A stretch of 64,000 bases of DNA from JAKQHY01 sp034429475. Its GTDB lineage: Bacteria; Chloroflexota; Anaerolineae; B4-G1; SLSP01. The stretch spans positions 1 through 64,000 of the forward strand of contig DAOUGD010000250.1 of NCBI GenBank assembly GCA_034429475.1, given 5' to 3'. Both the position numbers and the translations under genes were made by a program. The notes below the pieces were generated by a model that did no database searches, was not told where the DNA came from, and saw nothing but the letters and a program-made list of their open reading frames with translations. Shown piece by piece: positions 30,161 through 38,096 of the stretch (its first letter is position 1; each line of letters opens with the position of its first letter).

Positions 30161-30752
30161 CCGGCCCCTCCCAGGGATGATAGAGCGCGTTGTCCAACCC
30201 CAGGCGCAGCAGCATCCGCCCCACGCTGTGCTGCACGATGTCCTCCACCGTCTGAGGATGATCGTAGAACGAGGGCGCCGGGGGAAAGATAATTGCGCCG
30301 ATTTCCGCCGCCTGCGCCATCAGCCGCAGGTGGCCCAGGTGGAGCGGCGTCTCGCGCACCATCAGGATCAGCGGGCGGCCTTCCTTGAGGGTCACGTCGG
30401 CGGTGCGAATGAGCAGATTATCGTTGTGGCTGTGAGCGATGGCGGTCAGCGTGCGGATGGAGCAGGGCGCGACGAGCATACCGTCGGTGCGGAAGGAACC
30501 GCTGGCAATCGGCGCGGCCCAGTCGTCGAGGGCGTAGGTGCGCGTCGCCAGCGCCGTCACCGCTGATGGGGTGAGTCCCAATTCCTGGGACAACGTCACG
30601 GCAGCAGGCGCGGTCAGCACCAGGTGCGTCTCGACGCCCAGGACACGCAGCGCTTCCAGCGCGCGCACGCCATAAATCGCGCCACTGGCTCCGGTGATAC
30701 CTACCACCAGGCGCGAAGGCGCAGTATAAGAGGCGACTTGTTGTGAGGTCAT
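30147..30752 (-). CDS. ubiX: UbiX/Pad1-family flavin prenyltransferase
   Basis: A 201-residue flavoprotein that prenylates FMN for UbiD-type decarboxylases. LVVGITGASGAIYGVRALEA is the FMN-binding N-terminus. VAPCSIRTLTAIAHSHNDNL and GRPLILMVRETPLHLGHLR carry the conserved S, R and E positions. No ubiD lies in this window. The ATG at 30752 lies 10 nt from a TATAAT box, so the mRNA is nearly leaderless. Upstream in-frame ATGs would fall in or before the -10 box. Confidence 0.9.
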   Translation of the reverse strand: MTSQQVASYTAPSRLVVGITGASGAIYGVRALEALRVLGVETHLVLTAPAAVTLSQELGLTPSAVTALATRTYALDDWAAPIASGSFRTDGMLVAPCSIRTLTAIAHSHNDNLLIRTADVTLKEGRPLILMVRETPLHLGHLRLMAQAAEIGAIIFPPAPSFYDHPQTVEDIVQHSVGRMLLRLGLDNALYHPWEGPDAED

Positions 30753-30762
30753 TGTGACATTC

Positions 30763-30768
30763 ATTATA
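30763..30768 (-). promoter_or_regulatory. -10 box of the ubiX-GNAT operon
   Basis: TATAAT on the minus strand with TTTGGC 18 nt upstream. The expected start of transcription is about 4 nt before the ubiX ATG. It diverges from the parB promoter at 30804-30831. Confidence 0.6.
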
Positions 30769-30803
30769 ACGGCGTGTGAGGCAACTGCCAAACCGGGTGA
30801 CGT

Positions 30804-30831
30804 TTGGTTTTCCGGTGGAAGGTGCTATACT
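30804..30831 (+). promoter_or_regulatory. Promoter of parB
   Basis: TTGGTT (30804-30809), a 16-nt spacer and TATACT (30826-30831). The leader then runs through the inverted element at 30846-30940 before reaching the parB ATG. Confidence 0.65.
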
Positions 30832-30845
30832 TTTCCAGTTCATTA

Positions 30846-30940
30846 GGAATCAGAAATAAGAAATGGGAAATAAGTAATGAGTAATCAGAGTGATTATTCA
30901 TTACTCGTTACTCATTACTCGTTACTCATTTCCGGTTTCC
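30846..30940. repeat. Inverted heptamer element, TGAGTAA family
   Basis: The left arm has ATAAGAA, ATGGGAA, ATAAGTA and ATGAGTA units, and the right arm ATTACTC and GTTACTC units. It occupies most of the parB 5' leader. It shares units with the element at 2034-2130. Confidence 0.88.
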
Positions 30941-30967
30941 GATCATCACCTACTGGGGGCAAGAATT

Positions 30968-31816
30968 ATGGGAAAACGTGGGTTAGGACGTGGGTTGGAT
31001 GTGTTGATTCCGGCCGGGGAGACGCCGGCAAATGGCCTGCTAGAGGTTGCCTTAGATGCGATTGTCCCCAATCCACACCAGCCACGGATGCCGTTCCGCG
31101 ATCAGGATTTGGTCGAGCTGGCCGCTTCGATTCAGGAGCACGGCATTATCGAGCCGCTGATTGTGGTGCGGACGCCGCAGGGCTACCAACTGATCGCCGG
31201 CGAGCGGCGCTGGCGAGCGTCCCGATTGGCCGGGTTGAAGGTCGTGCCGGTGGTGGTGAAGGATGTGGCCCCCCAGCAAATGTTGGAACTGGCCCTGGTG
31301 GAAAACGTCCAGCGCGCCGATCTGAATCCGCTGGAAGAGGCGCTGGCCTATAAGCAGCTTGTGGAAGAATTTGGGGTGACGCAGACAGACGTGGCGCGCC
31401 GGGTGGGGAAAAGCCGCGTCGCCGTCACCAACACGATGCGGCTGTTGCAGGCCACGGAGGCGGTGCAGCAGGCGGTGCTGGAGGGCAAGATCAGCGAGGG
31501 ACACGCGCGCGCGCTCCTGGGGCTGACGTCGCCGGAAGAGCAAAATCTCACGCTGACGATGGTGGTGGAGCACGGGTTGACCGTCCGCCAGACGGAGGCG
31601 TTGGTGCGCAAAGTGCTGGCCGGGGAAGTCAAGCCGGCGGCCAAACCCGCCGCGCCCCTGCCCGAAGTGCGCGCACTGGAAGAACGCTTCCAGGAATCGC
31701 TGGGCACACGGGTCAACCTGAAGGCCGGGCGCAAGGGGGGGCGCGTCATCATCTATTATTACTCCGACGAAGAATTTCAGTCGCTTTACCAACGGCTGAC
31801 GGGGGAGACGTTGTAA
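30968..31816 (+). CDS. parB: ParB-family chromosome partitioning protein
   Basis: A 282-residue ParB. MGKRGLGRGLDVLIPAG is the usual N-terminus. PNPHQPRMPFRDQDLVELAASIQEHG and the CTP-binding LIAGERRWRASRLAGL lie in the N-domain. ENVQRADLNPLEEALAYKQL with the following helix-turn-helix (QTDVARRVGKSRVAVTNTMR) binds parS. The C-terminal part is the dimerisation domain. No parA (soj) is next to it, which is unusual for the chromosomal gene. The start at 30968 is chosen because the longer reading would translate the repeat element. Confidence 0.93.
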   Translation: MGKRGLGRGLDVLIPAGETPANGLLEVALDAIVPNPHQPRMPFRDQDLVELAASIQEHGIIEPLIVVRTPQGYQLIAGERRWRASRLAGLKVVPVVVKDVAPQQMLELALVENVQRADLNPLEEALAYKQLVEEFGVTQTDVARRVGKSRVAVTNTMRLLQATEAVQQAVLEGKISEGHARALLGLTSPEEQNLTLTMVVEHGLTVRQTEALVRKVLAGEVKPAAKPAAPLPEVRALEERFQESLGTRVNLKAGRKGGRVIIYYYSDEEFQSLYQRLTGETL

Positions 31817-31823
31817 ACAATTT

Positions 31824-31884
31824 CTCAACGGATTAAACGGATTCTAACGGATTAGCTTCCGTTGAATCCGTTCAATCCGTTGAG
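31824..31884. repeat. Inverted element, CAACGGATT family
   Basis: Begins CTCAACGGATTAAACGG 7 bp after the parB stop and ends TTCAATCCGTTGAG 9 bp before the MFS ribosome-binding site, filling the spacer. Confidence 0.92.
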
Positions 31885-31908
31885 GTTATTTTAGGAAGGA
31901 GATGAGCT

Positions 31909-33234
31909 ATGGAGAAACACGAAGAGACGAAACTGAATTATGGCCGGACTTTTCTGATTGGGTTTGGCTTTTTTGGCATCAGTGTGATGTGGACGCTCTA
32001 CAACGCCTACGTGCCCATTTTCTTGCAAGCTGGGCATCCCGCTTTCAACGCGCCGGGGGAATTGGGATTCGGGTTCAAGCCGGGGCTGACCGGCTTCATT
32101 ATGACGCTCGACAACATCGCCGCCTTCTTCCTGCTGCCGTTCATCGGCGTGTGGTCGGATCGGGTGTGGACGCGCTTCGGGCGGCGGATGCCCTTCATTC
32201 TCGTGCTCGCGCCCATCTCGATTGCAGCGTTCATCTTGATTCCGGCGGCGGTGGGGATGATTCCCGTCGCATTGAACGGGCAAACGGCGCAACTGGGCAG
32301 CCAACTGGCGTTCTTTATGCTCGCCATCGGCCTGTTCCTGCTGGCGATGGCCGGTTTCCGCACGCCCGTCATCGCGTTGATGCCCGACCTCACGCCCAGC
32401 CCGCTGCGCTCCCAGGCCAACGGCATCATCAACATGATGGGCGGTATCGGGATGGTAGTGGCGACATTGGGCAGCGGCTTTCTCTACAAAATCGGGCGGA
32501 TCGGGCCGTTCGTCTTCGGCGGCGTGTTGATGGTCGCGGCGGTGGCGATGCTGTTCTTCTTCGTCAAGGAAAAGCAGACCTTTGAGGCGATGGCCGACGA
32601 GAAGAAGGGCTTCAACGTGCTGCGCGACCTGTATCTGGCCGTCAAACGCCTGCCGCCGGCCGGAGTGCGCAGCCTCTTCTTCCTGATGGGGGCGATTTTC
32701 TGCTGGTTTGTGGGCTACAACGCCGTCGAGACCTTTATGACCTCCTACGGCGTCAGTGAGTTGGAAATGCCGGCCAACACCGCGCCGTATCTGCTGACGG
32801 CGGCCTCACTCACGTTTCTGCTGTTCTCCGTGCCGGCGGGTTACATCGGCGCCAAGTTTGGGCGGCGGCGCGTCATCATCACCGGGCTGAGCGTGTTCGG
32901 CGTGCTGCTGCTGCTCAATTTCTTCCTGCGCAATGCCACCCTCGTCTGGCCGATCCTGGCAATTGGCGGGATGGGCTGGTCGCTGGTCAACATCAATTCG
33001 CTGCCGATGGTGGTGGATTCCGCCGCCTCCGACGCGGACGTGGGAACGTACACCGGGCTATACTACATCGCCTCGCAGTTTGCGGCGGTGGTCGGCCCCA
33101 CCCTCAACGGCTACATCGTCGAGTGGTTCCATAGCGATTACAACCTCATCTTCATCGTGACGCCGTTCTTCTTCTTGATGGCGGTGCTGTGTATGCTCCA
33201 GGTGACGCGCGGCGAAGCGAAAACAGGCAACTGA
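31909..33234 (+). CDS. MFS transporter, sugar-type
   Basis: A 441-residue carrier with 12 predicted membrane helices. The cytosolic loop between helices 2 and 3 has GVWSDRVWTRFGRRMPFI, the MFS motif A, and its counterpart in the second half is AGYIGAKFGRRRVII. The overall form resembles the GPH/SLC45-like sugar carriers. It sits upstream of a TIM-barrel sugar isomerase-like gene, so a sugar substrate is likely. AGGAAGGAG precedes the ATG. Confidence 0.85.
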   Translation: MEKHEETKLNYGRTFLIGFGFFGISVMWTLYNAYVPIFLQAGHPAFNAPGELGFGFKPGLTGFIMTLDNIAAFFLLPFIGVWSDRVWTRFGRRMPFILVLAPISIAAFILIPAAVGMIPVALNGQTAQLGSQLAFFMLAIGLFLLAMAGFRTPVIALMPDLTPSPLRSQANGIINMMGGIGMVVATLGSGFLYKIGRIGPFVFGGVLMVAAVAMLFFFVKEKQTFEAMADEKKGFNVLRDLYLAVKRLPPAGVRSLFFLMGAIFCWFVGYNAVETFMTSYGVSELEMPANTAPYLLTAASLTFLLFSVPAGYIGAKFGRRRVIITGLSVFGVLLLLNFFLRNATLVWPILAIGGMGWSLVNINSLPMVVDSAASDADVGTYTGLYYIASQFAAVVGPTLNGYIVEWFHSDYNLIFIVTPFFFLMAVLCMLQVTRGEAKTGN

Positions 33235-33240
33235 TTTTTT

Positions 33241-33288
33241 CTCAACGGATGGAACGGATTTTCCGTTCAATCCGCTCAATCCGTTGAG
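33241..33288. repeat. Inverted element, CAACGGATT family
   Basis: A compact 48-bp member starting 6 bp after the MFS stop and ending 9 bp before the ribosome-binding site of the next gene. Confidence 0.92.
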
Positions 33289-33307
33289 TTATTTTTAGGA
33301 AAAGAAA

Positions 33308-34111
33308 ATGAAATTAGGGGCAAATTCAGTGTTGTTTGGGGCGTTTGAGTTGGAGACGGCCTTCAAGTCGCTGGCGCTGGCCGGGTATGACGGCATTGAA
33401 CTTTCGGCCATTGACGGGATGAGCGAGCATCTGTTGCTGGAGCGCTGGCAGGAGCTGGCGCCGCAGATCAAGCAACTGGCGCAGACGTATGGGCTGGCGC
33501 TGCTGGCGATGGAGCAGCCCTCGCAAGACCCGGCGCGGATGGAGACGGCATTTCAGGCGGCGGTCGAGATCGGCATCCCGGTGATCAACTGCGGGCCGGG
33601 TGGCAAGGCCGGCGACGAGGCCAGTTTCCAGCAGTCGGTGGACTCACTCGGCAAGCTCGCGTTGCTGGCGGAGCGGTACGGCGTGACGTTGTGCGTCAAG
33701 GCGCACGTCGGCGCGGCGATCTGGAACACGCCGACGACGCTGCGGTTGATGGAGGCCGTCAGTTCGCCCGCTTTTGGCATTGATATGGACCCCTCGCACA
33801 TCTACCGCGCGGGCGAGAACCCGGTGGAAGCGATTGCCGCCGTCATCTCCCGCGTCAAACACGTCCACATCCGCGATTGCAAGGGCCGCCAGCACGGGCC
33901 GGGCGCGCCGGCGGATCAGGCCAACGGGCGCGGCGACATTGACTTGGTGGGCTACCTCGGCACGCTGCACCAACACGGCTACACCGGCCCGGTGGATTTG
34001 GAGATCATCGGGACGAAGGGGCAGGGCTACACGTTGGAGCAGTGCCTCACCATTGCGGCGGAATCGCGCGGGCACATGCAGGCGTGCTTGCAGGCCTGCG
34101 GCGCGCGGTGA
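33308..34111 (+). CDS. Sugar phosphate isomerase/epimerase-like TIM barrel
   Basis: A 267-residue protein of the xylose-isomerase-like / AP endonuclease 2 TIM-barrel family. LALAGYDGIELSAI is strand 2, FGIDMDPSHIYRAGENPVEA and VKHVHIRDCKGR carry the metal-binding Asp and His, and GPVDLEIIG supplies a Glu. The family isomerises or epimerises keto sugars and inositols. It follows the MFS gene, so the two probably take up and convert one sugar or polyol. Confidence 0.85.
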   Translation: MKLGANSVLFGAFELETAFKSLALAGYDGIELSAIDGMSEHLLLERWQELAPQIKQLAQTYGLALLAMEQPSQDPARMETAFQAAVEIGIPVINCGPGGKAGDEASFQQSVDSLGKLALLAERYGVTLCVKAHVGAAIWNTPTTLRLMEAVSSPAFGIDMDPSHIYRAGENPVEAIAAVISRVKHVHIRDCKGRQHGPGAPADQANGRGDIDLVGYLGTLHQHGYTGPVDLEIIGTKGQGYTLEQCLTIAAESRGHMQACLQACGAR

Positions 34112-34115
34112 TTCA

Positions 34116-34187
34116 GACGTAAAACGTAAAACGTGAAACGTGAGGCTTTTACAGATGAAGCCATCACGTTTCACGTTTTATGTTTCA
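34116..34187. repeat. Inverted element, ACGTGAA family
   Basis: Left arm GACGTAAAACGTAAAACGTG, inner stem AGGCTT / AAGCC, right arm ATCACGTTTCACGTTTTATG. It lies between convergent genes and stops 1 bp short of the ArsR gene stop codon. Confidence 0.88.
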
Positions 34188-34188
34188 T

Positions 34189-34782
34189 TCATTCGACAGG
34201 CGCGGTGCGCCGGTAGATGCTGTTTTCACGCGCCAGCAGGCCCGCATCCACGAGGCCGCGCCGCAGGGTCGCCACGTCGTCGTTGAATTCGACCAATACC
34301 TGGTTGACTTCGCGCTCGGTGTAGGTGCGTTCCGGCTCAAATTCCTGGACGATGTGTTCCAGAACGATCATGAATTTCTTGAGCTGCGCCGGAATCGCCT
34401 TAAGTCGTCCGTATTTGAAGAAGGTTTTCAGCACTTTCTGGCGGTAGGCGTCTTCCTCCACCTGGGCCGCGACGCCCGGCTGCGGCATAAAGACCACGTC
34501 GCGCAGGGGCTTATCCAACAGCGCGCCGGACAGGGAGTAGACCTGGTAGTACTGAGTTTTCTCCGCTGTCAGCAGCCCAACCTCGGCCAGCTTGCCCAGG
34601 TGATGCGACACCGTCGCCGCGTTCAGATTGAGGATCGCGGCCAATTCTTCACCGTGCCGGGGCTTCATTTTCACCAAATTCAAGATCAGCAGGCGCACCG
34701 GGTGTCCGAGCGCCTTGAAGAGTTCCGCCCGCGCTTCGAGATTCTGTTCAGGCGTCAGGGGTTGCGCTATAGCTTCATTCAT
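34189..34782 (-). CDS. ArsR-type regulator with DUF2087 domain
   Basis: A 197-residue regulator. Residues about 18-95 are a winged helix (ARAELFKALGHPVRLLILNL, then ILNLNAATVSHHLGKLAEVG as recognition helix-turn-helix). The C-terminal 80 residues (RQKVLKTFFKYGRLKAIPAQ...) fit DUF2087. The ATG at 34782 has AAGGAG 9 nt upstream, and a longer in-frame reading would overlap the real upstream gene. No metal-binding Cys cluster of the classic ArsR type is visible. It probably represses its own operon through the palindrome at 35088-35103. Confidence 0.85.
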   Translation of the reverse strand: MNEAIAQPLTPEQNLEARAELFKALGHPVRLLILNLVKMKPRHGEELAAILNLNAATVSHHLGKLAEVGLLTAEKTQYYQVYSLSGALLDKPLRDVVFMPQPGVAAQVEEDAYRQKVLKTFFKYGRLKAIPAQLKKFMIVLEHIVQEFEPERTYTEREVNQVLVEFNDDVATLRRGLVDAGLLARENSIYRRTAPVE

Positions 34783-35050
34783 TCCACACACTCCTTCCCG
34801 TAATGCGTTGATAGTGGGTTGCAAAAATGTGACGGGCGTGTTTGATGGTTTCCATCTTGATCTGCACTTTGATTTTTGCCTCAGTATCGTGCAGCGCCGT
34901 CGCCACCTCAATTTCCTGGCGCGCGTAGGCGATGATGTCCTCAGTGACCCGCCCAAAGGCCCATGCCAGCTTGTCAATGTCGGGTTGATCGGAGGCCAGC
35001 ACGTCGTCAAACGCATCCAGGAAATACTGTGATTGCAGGGTGTCATCCAT
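34775..35050 (-). CDS. Small hypothetical protein coupled to the regulator
   Basis: A 91-residue acidic, helical protein (MDDTLQSQYFLDAFDDVLAS...), of unknown family. It is the first gene of the operon and its stop overlaps the ArsR start by 8 bp, indicating translational coupling. It may modulate or be regulated with the repressor. This reading is based on position only. Confidence 0.75.
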   Translation of the reverse strand: MDDTLQSQYFLDAFDDVLASDQPDIDKLAWAFGRVTEDIIAYARQEIEVATALHDTEAKIKVQIKMETIKHARHIFATHYQRITGRSVWNE

Positions 35051-35087
35051 TGTTTTGTCTCCTTCTGAATTGGATTTCGGTATTTAA

Positions 35088-35103
35088 TTAGATATACATC
35101 TAA
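35088..35103. promoter_or_regulatory. Palindromic operator
   Basis: TTAGATATACATCTAA is a 16-bp inverted repeat (TTAGAT / ATCTAA) starting 4 bp downstream of the -10 box. It overlaps the probable start of transcription, as expected for an ArsR-type repressor site. Confidence 0.65.
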
Positions 35104-35107
35104 CTGG

Positions 35108-35136
35108 ATAGTATCATATAATTTGATATTTGTCAA
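35108..35136 (-). promoter_or_regulatory. Promoter of the ArsR-DUF2087 operon
   Basis: On the minus strand TTGACA (35136-35131), a 17-nt spacer and TACTAT (35113-35108). Confidence 0.75.
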
Positions 35137-35292
35137 TGAGGTTATTGAAACCTACGCGGGCTTGTATTCATGACCGCTTGAAGTACTATAAATGCGGAGT
35201 CTAAACCTACAGCGTCTCATCCTCATGGTAAGCGGCAAGTGGAATTGTGTAACAGTTACAGACAGAGTTCAAGCTAAGGAGGTACTCGCAAG

Positions 35293-36006
35293 ATGAACAT
35301 GCACAGTCACATTGACATTACGTTTGATTTCCGTACGGACACGCCACAAGGGAAAGACCCGGACTCCTACAGTCCAACCCTACGTTCATATCACAAACGT
35401 CTCTGGAGCAAGCCATTGCCGGGCGGCGTCGTTTTCGAGTTGGTTGACAACCCACCGGCCTATCTGTATCACGAGTCGGAGATGGGCGAATTCTTCTTGT
35501 CGAGTGATGCGGTAGTGCCTTCGTTCAGGAGAGAGTCCAAGATTGCACACATCATCGCTCAAATTCCGGTCGAGGAGTTGGACGCTTTTAACGCCATCGG
35601 CTACACGATCGGCGGCATGATGATATTCCCGGGAAACCAAATCGGGGGCAAAAGGACGATCAACCAGGCGCGCGGATGTCATCCCCGCATTAAAGATCGC
35701 TTTGACTTCACCATGGAGTGCATCCGGCGGCATTATCTTGGGACAAAAAGCCCCTTGAGTGATGTGCTCGCGCGTTACGCCAATTTCTTCCGGTTATTCG
35801 AAGATTTCCGGGGCTACGTGGAGTTCTTTCTATTACAGGATCTCGTCGCCGAGGATTACTCCGCCGTGAAGTTCTTTACGCCTTTTGATGAGTTCAAGAC
35901 ATCCCCACCGCTGCCTTCATCCAAGGAAACCTATATGCTTTATAAGCAGCGGGCGGTGGAGTTTATCGAAGCGCGCAACCGCAGAATCCTTCAATCTTTG
36001 GATTAA
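35293..36006 (+). CDS. Conserved protein of unknown function
   Basis: A 237-residue protein. A conserved-looking N-terminus (DFRTDTPQGKDPDSYSPTLR, SYHKRLWSKPLPGG) and mixed alpha/beta composition are seen, with many aromatic residues in the second half. No catalytic motif, signal peptide or membrane helix is present. I think it belongs to a small uncharacterised bacterial family (DUF6994-like), from memory only. AAGGAGG lies 10 nt upstream. It stands alone, divergent from the ArsR operon. Confidence 0.75.
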   Translation: MNMHSHIDITFDFRTDTPQGKDPDSYSPTLRSYHKRLWSKPLPGGVVFELVDNPPAYLYHESEMGEFFLSSDAVVPSFRRESKIAHIIAQIPVEELDAFNAIGYTIGGMMIFPGNQIGGKRTINQARGCHPRIKDRFDFTMECIRRHYLGTKSPLSDVLARYANFFRLFEDFRGYVEFFLLQDLVAEDYSAVKFFTPFDEFKTSPPLPSSKETYMLYKQRAVEFIEARNRRILQSLD

Positions 36007-36048
36007 CGATGGTTTGAAAATGGGGTTGTTTAGCGAGAGGAGTAACCG

Positions 36049-38019
36049 ATGAAAAGGCTTCTGATGGGCTTAGTGCTATTGGCGTTGAGTTGGCCGGCGG
36101 TCGTATCCGCCGACCCGGCGCCGCCCACTGTGGAGGGCGCGCAGGCCATCCTGGCCCCGCAGCTCAAGTGGGAGCGCGGCGGCTGCACCTCCTGGTGCGA
36201 GACCGGCTGGTATTCGTCGCCGGCGGTGGCGGATTTGGACGGCGACGGGACGCAGGAGGTCATCGCCGGCGCGTACACGATCTTCATCCTCAACGGCGAG
36301 GATGGGACGGAGCAGCGCCGCGTGGACACGCCCGGCAGCCGCGTCTGGCCGGGCGTCGCCGTCGCCGACCTGGACAACGACGGCGACCTGGAAATCGTCA
36401 CGGGGCAGGGCGACGGCTACCTCAACGTGCTCAATCACGCGGGCGACGTCGTCTGGACGCGCCAGCCCGCCGGCAATGAATTGCGCGGGATGGGCGTGAC
36501 CGACCTCGACGGCGACGGCACGCTGGAGATCGTCGTCACCTCCGCGCGCGGCAACCGGATCAACACGTGGGTCTACGAGCATGACGGGACGCTGCGCGGC
36601 GGCTGGCCGCAGCCCGCCAGCGAGGACAGCGGCTACTCGTGGGGCGTGTACAACGCCAACGCGGCGCTGGGCGACCTCGACGGCGATGGAACCGGCGAGA
36701 TCGTCGTCCCCTCGGACGTGCATTACATCTGCGCTTACGAGCCGAACGGGACGCCCATCCCCGCGAACGCGATGTACGGCGGCAAAGTCTGGGGCAAAGT
36801 GGGGATTTGGGAAAGTCTCGACATCGAGCTGCGCGGTTGGGGACGGTGCAATGGCGATCGCGCGGAAAGCTACCGCACGAACTTCGCCGACGGCCCGGCG
36901 GTGATCGCCGATGTGAACGGCGACCGGGTGATGGAGGTGGTGGTCACGGGCAACGTCTACGACTGCCATACCAACTATCCGCCCAGCCGTTACGTCGGCG
37001 TCTACATCTTCAACGCCGACCGCAGCCGCTTCAACGCCAGCGGTTACAATTGGGAGACGCTCCCGGTGGATACCGGCGCGCCGCTCGTCGAGAATTACAA
37101 CGTCATCGAGAGCGCGCAATCGGACCCGGCGGTGGCCGATCTGGATGGCGACGGCCAGATGGAGATTTTGTTTTCCAGCTACGACGGGCGCGTCCACGCC
37201 CTCTGGCTCGACAAGACCGAGCATCACGCCTGGCCTTATGCGGTGCATACCGGCGGCGCGTACCGTTTCGCCTCCCCGCCCACCGTGGCCGACCTGGACG
37301 CCGACGGGCACGCAGAGGTCATCTTCGCGTCGTGGGTGCAGAAGGGGAGCAATCAGACCGGGAAGCTGCACATCCTGAGCTATCAGGGGACTGTCATCCA
37401 CGAGATTGACCTGCCCGTAGCGGTCGGCGGCAACACCTGGAACGGCGGACTGGCCGCGCCCACCCTCGCTAACATTGACGCGGACGCGGACCTGGAAGTG
37501 GTGTTGAACACCGCCCATTCCGGCTTTGTGGCCTACGATCTGCCCGGCACGGCCACCGCGCGCGTGTTGTGGGGCACCGCGCGCGGCAGCTATTGGCGCG
37601 ACGGTTGGCTGAAACCACGCGGATCGCTCGACGGCTCCTGGAAGCGGGTGCAGCACACGCCGCTCGATCCCGGCGCGCGGTTGACGTACACCTTGCACTT
37701 GGACAATCCCGGCCCTCTCCTGCCCAATGTCCGCCTGACGGACACACTGCCCGGCGGGTTGCATTATTTGGGCAATCTGTGGGCTTCCTCCGGCAGTTAC
37801 GGGGAGGCCGGCGGCGTCATCACCTGGACGGGGGCGGTGGGCAACGGCCTCCCGGTCACACTCACGTATAACATCGCCATCACTATGAGCATCGTGCAGC
37901 CGCTGGTCATCATCAACACCGCGCAGATTAACGACGGCCAGGGCGTTCTCCTGGAACGCACGGCGGTCGCCATCCTCAACGGCCGCTCGGTCTATCTGCC
38001 GCTGGTGTTGCGCAATTGA
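36049..38019 (+). CDS. FG-GAP repeat surface protein with DUF11 and YLPLVLR tail
   Basis: A 656-residue secreted protein. Residues 1-21 form a signal peptide ending VVSADPAP. About eight FG-GAP/VCBS blades follow (VADLDGDGTQEVIAG, VADLDNDGDLEIVTG, VADLDGDGQMEILFSS and others), each with the DxDxDG calcium-binding pattern, so residues about 60-520 probably form one beta-propeller. Residues about 540-640 are a DUF11-like domain (GARLTYTLHLDNPGP, LTDTLPGGL). The C-terminus is VYLPLVLRN, the same tail as on the large protein at 55780. Probably a cell-surface or exported binding protein. Confidence 0.85.
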   Translation: MKRLLMGLVLLALSWPAVVSADPAPPTVEGAQAILAPQLKWERGGCTSWCETGWYSSPAVADLDGDGTQEVIAGAYTIFILNGEDGTEQRRVDTPGSRVWPGVAVADLDNDGDLEIVTGQGDGYLNVLNHAGDVVWTRQPAGNELRGMGVTDLDGDGTLEIVVTSARGNRINTWVYEHDGTLRGGWPQPASEDSGYSWGVYNANAALGDLDGDGTGEIVVPSDVHYICAYEPNGTPIPANAMYGGKVWGKVGIWESLDIELRGWGRCNGDRAESYRTNFADGPAVIADVNGDRVMEVVVTGNVYDCHTNYPPSRYVGVYIFNADRSRFNASGYNWETLPVDTGAPLVENYNVIESAQSDPAVADLDGDGQMEILFSSYDGRVHALWLDKTEHHAWPYAVHTGGAYRFASPPTVADLDADGHAEVIFASWVQKGSNQTGKLHILSYQGTVIHEIDLPVAVGGNTWNGGLAAPTLANIDADADLEVVLNTAHSGFVAYDLPGTATARVLWGTARGSYWRDGWLKPRGSLDGSWKRVQHTPLDPGARLTYTLHLDNPGPLLPNVRLTDTLPGGLHYLGNLWASSGSYGEAGGVITWTGAVGNGLPVTLTYNIAITMSIVQPLVIINTAQINDGQGVLLERTAVAILNGRSVYLPLVLRN

Positions 38020-38030
38020 GCGAAGATTTC

Positions 38031-38084
38031 ACGCAAAGGCGCGAAGGCGCAGAGTTTTCTTGACTATCCGACTATCTGACTATT
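38031..38084. repeat. Short direct-repeat spacer
   Basis: CGCAAAGG / CGCGAAGG / CGCAGAG units followed by GACTATCC, GACTATCT and GACTATTT units, between the FG-GAP and GH95 genes. Two unrelated unit types lie side by side and no inverted arm is present. Confidence 0.7.
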
Positions 38085-38096
38085 TTCGGAGGAGAG

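Noticed and set aside
30890..30967. N-terminal extension of ParB
   Set aside because: The extra residues (HYSLLITRYSF-like) are just the translated repeat element. The ATG at 30968 gives the normal ParB start.
34783..35136. 315-residue fused ArsR reading
   Set aside because: The first 118 codons are out of frame with the real 91-residue gene at 34775-35050 and lack coding character. A good ribosome-binding site supports the ATG at 34782.
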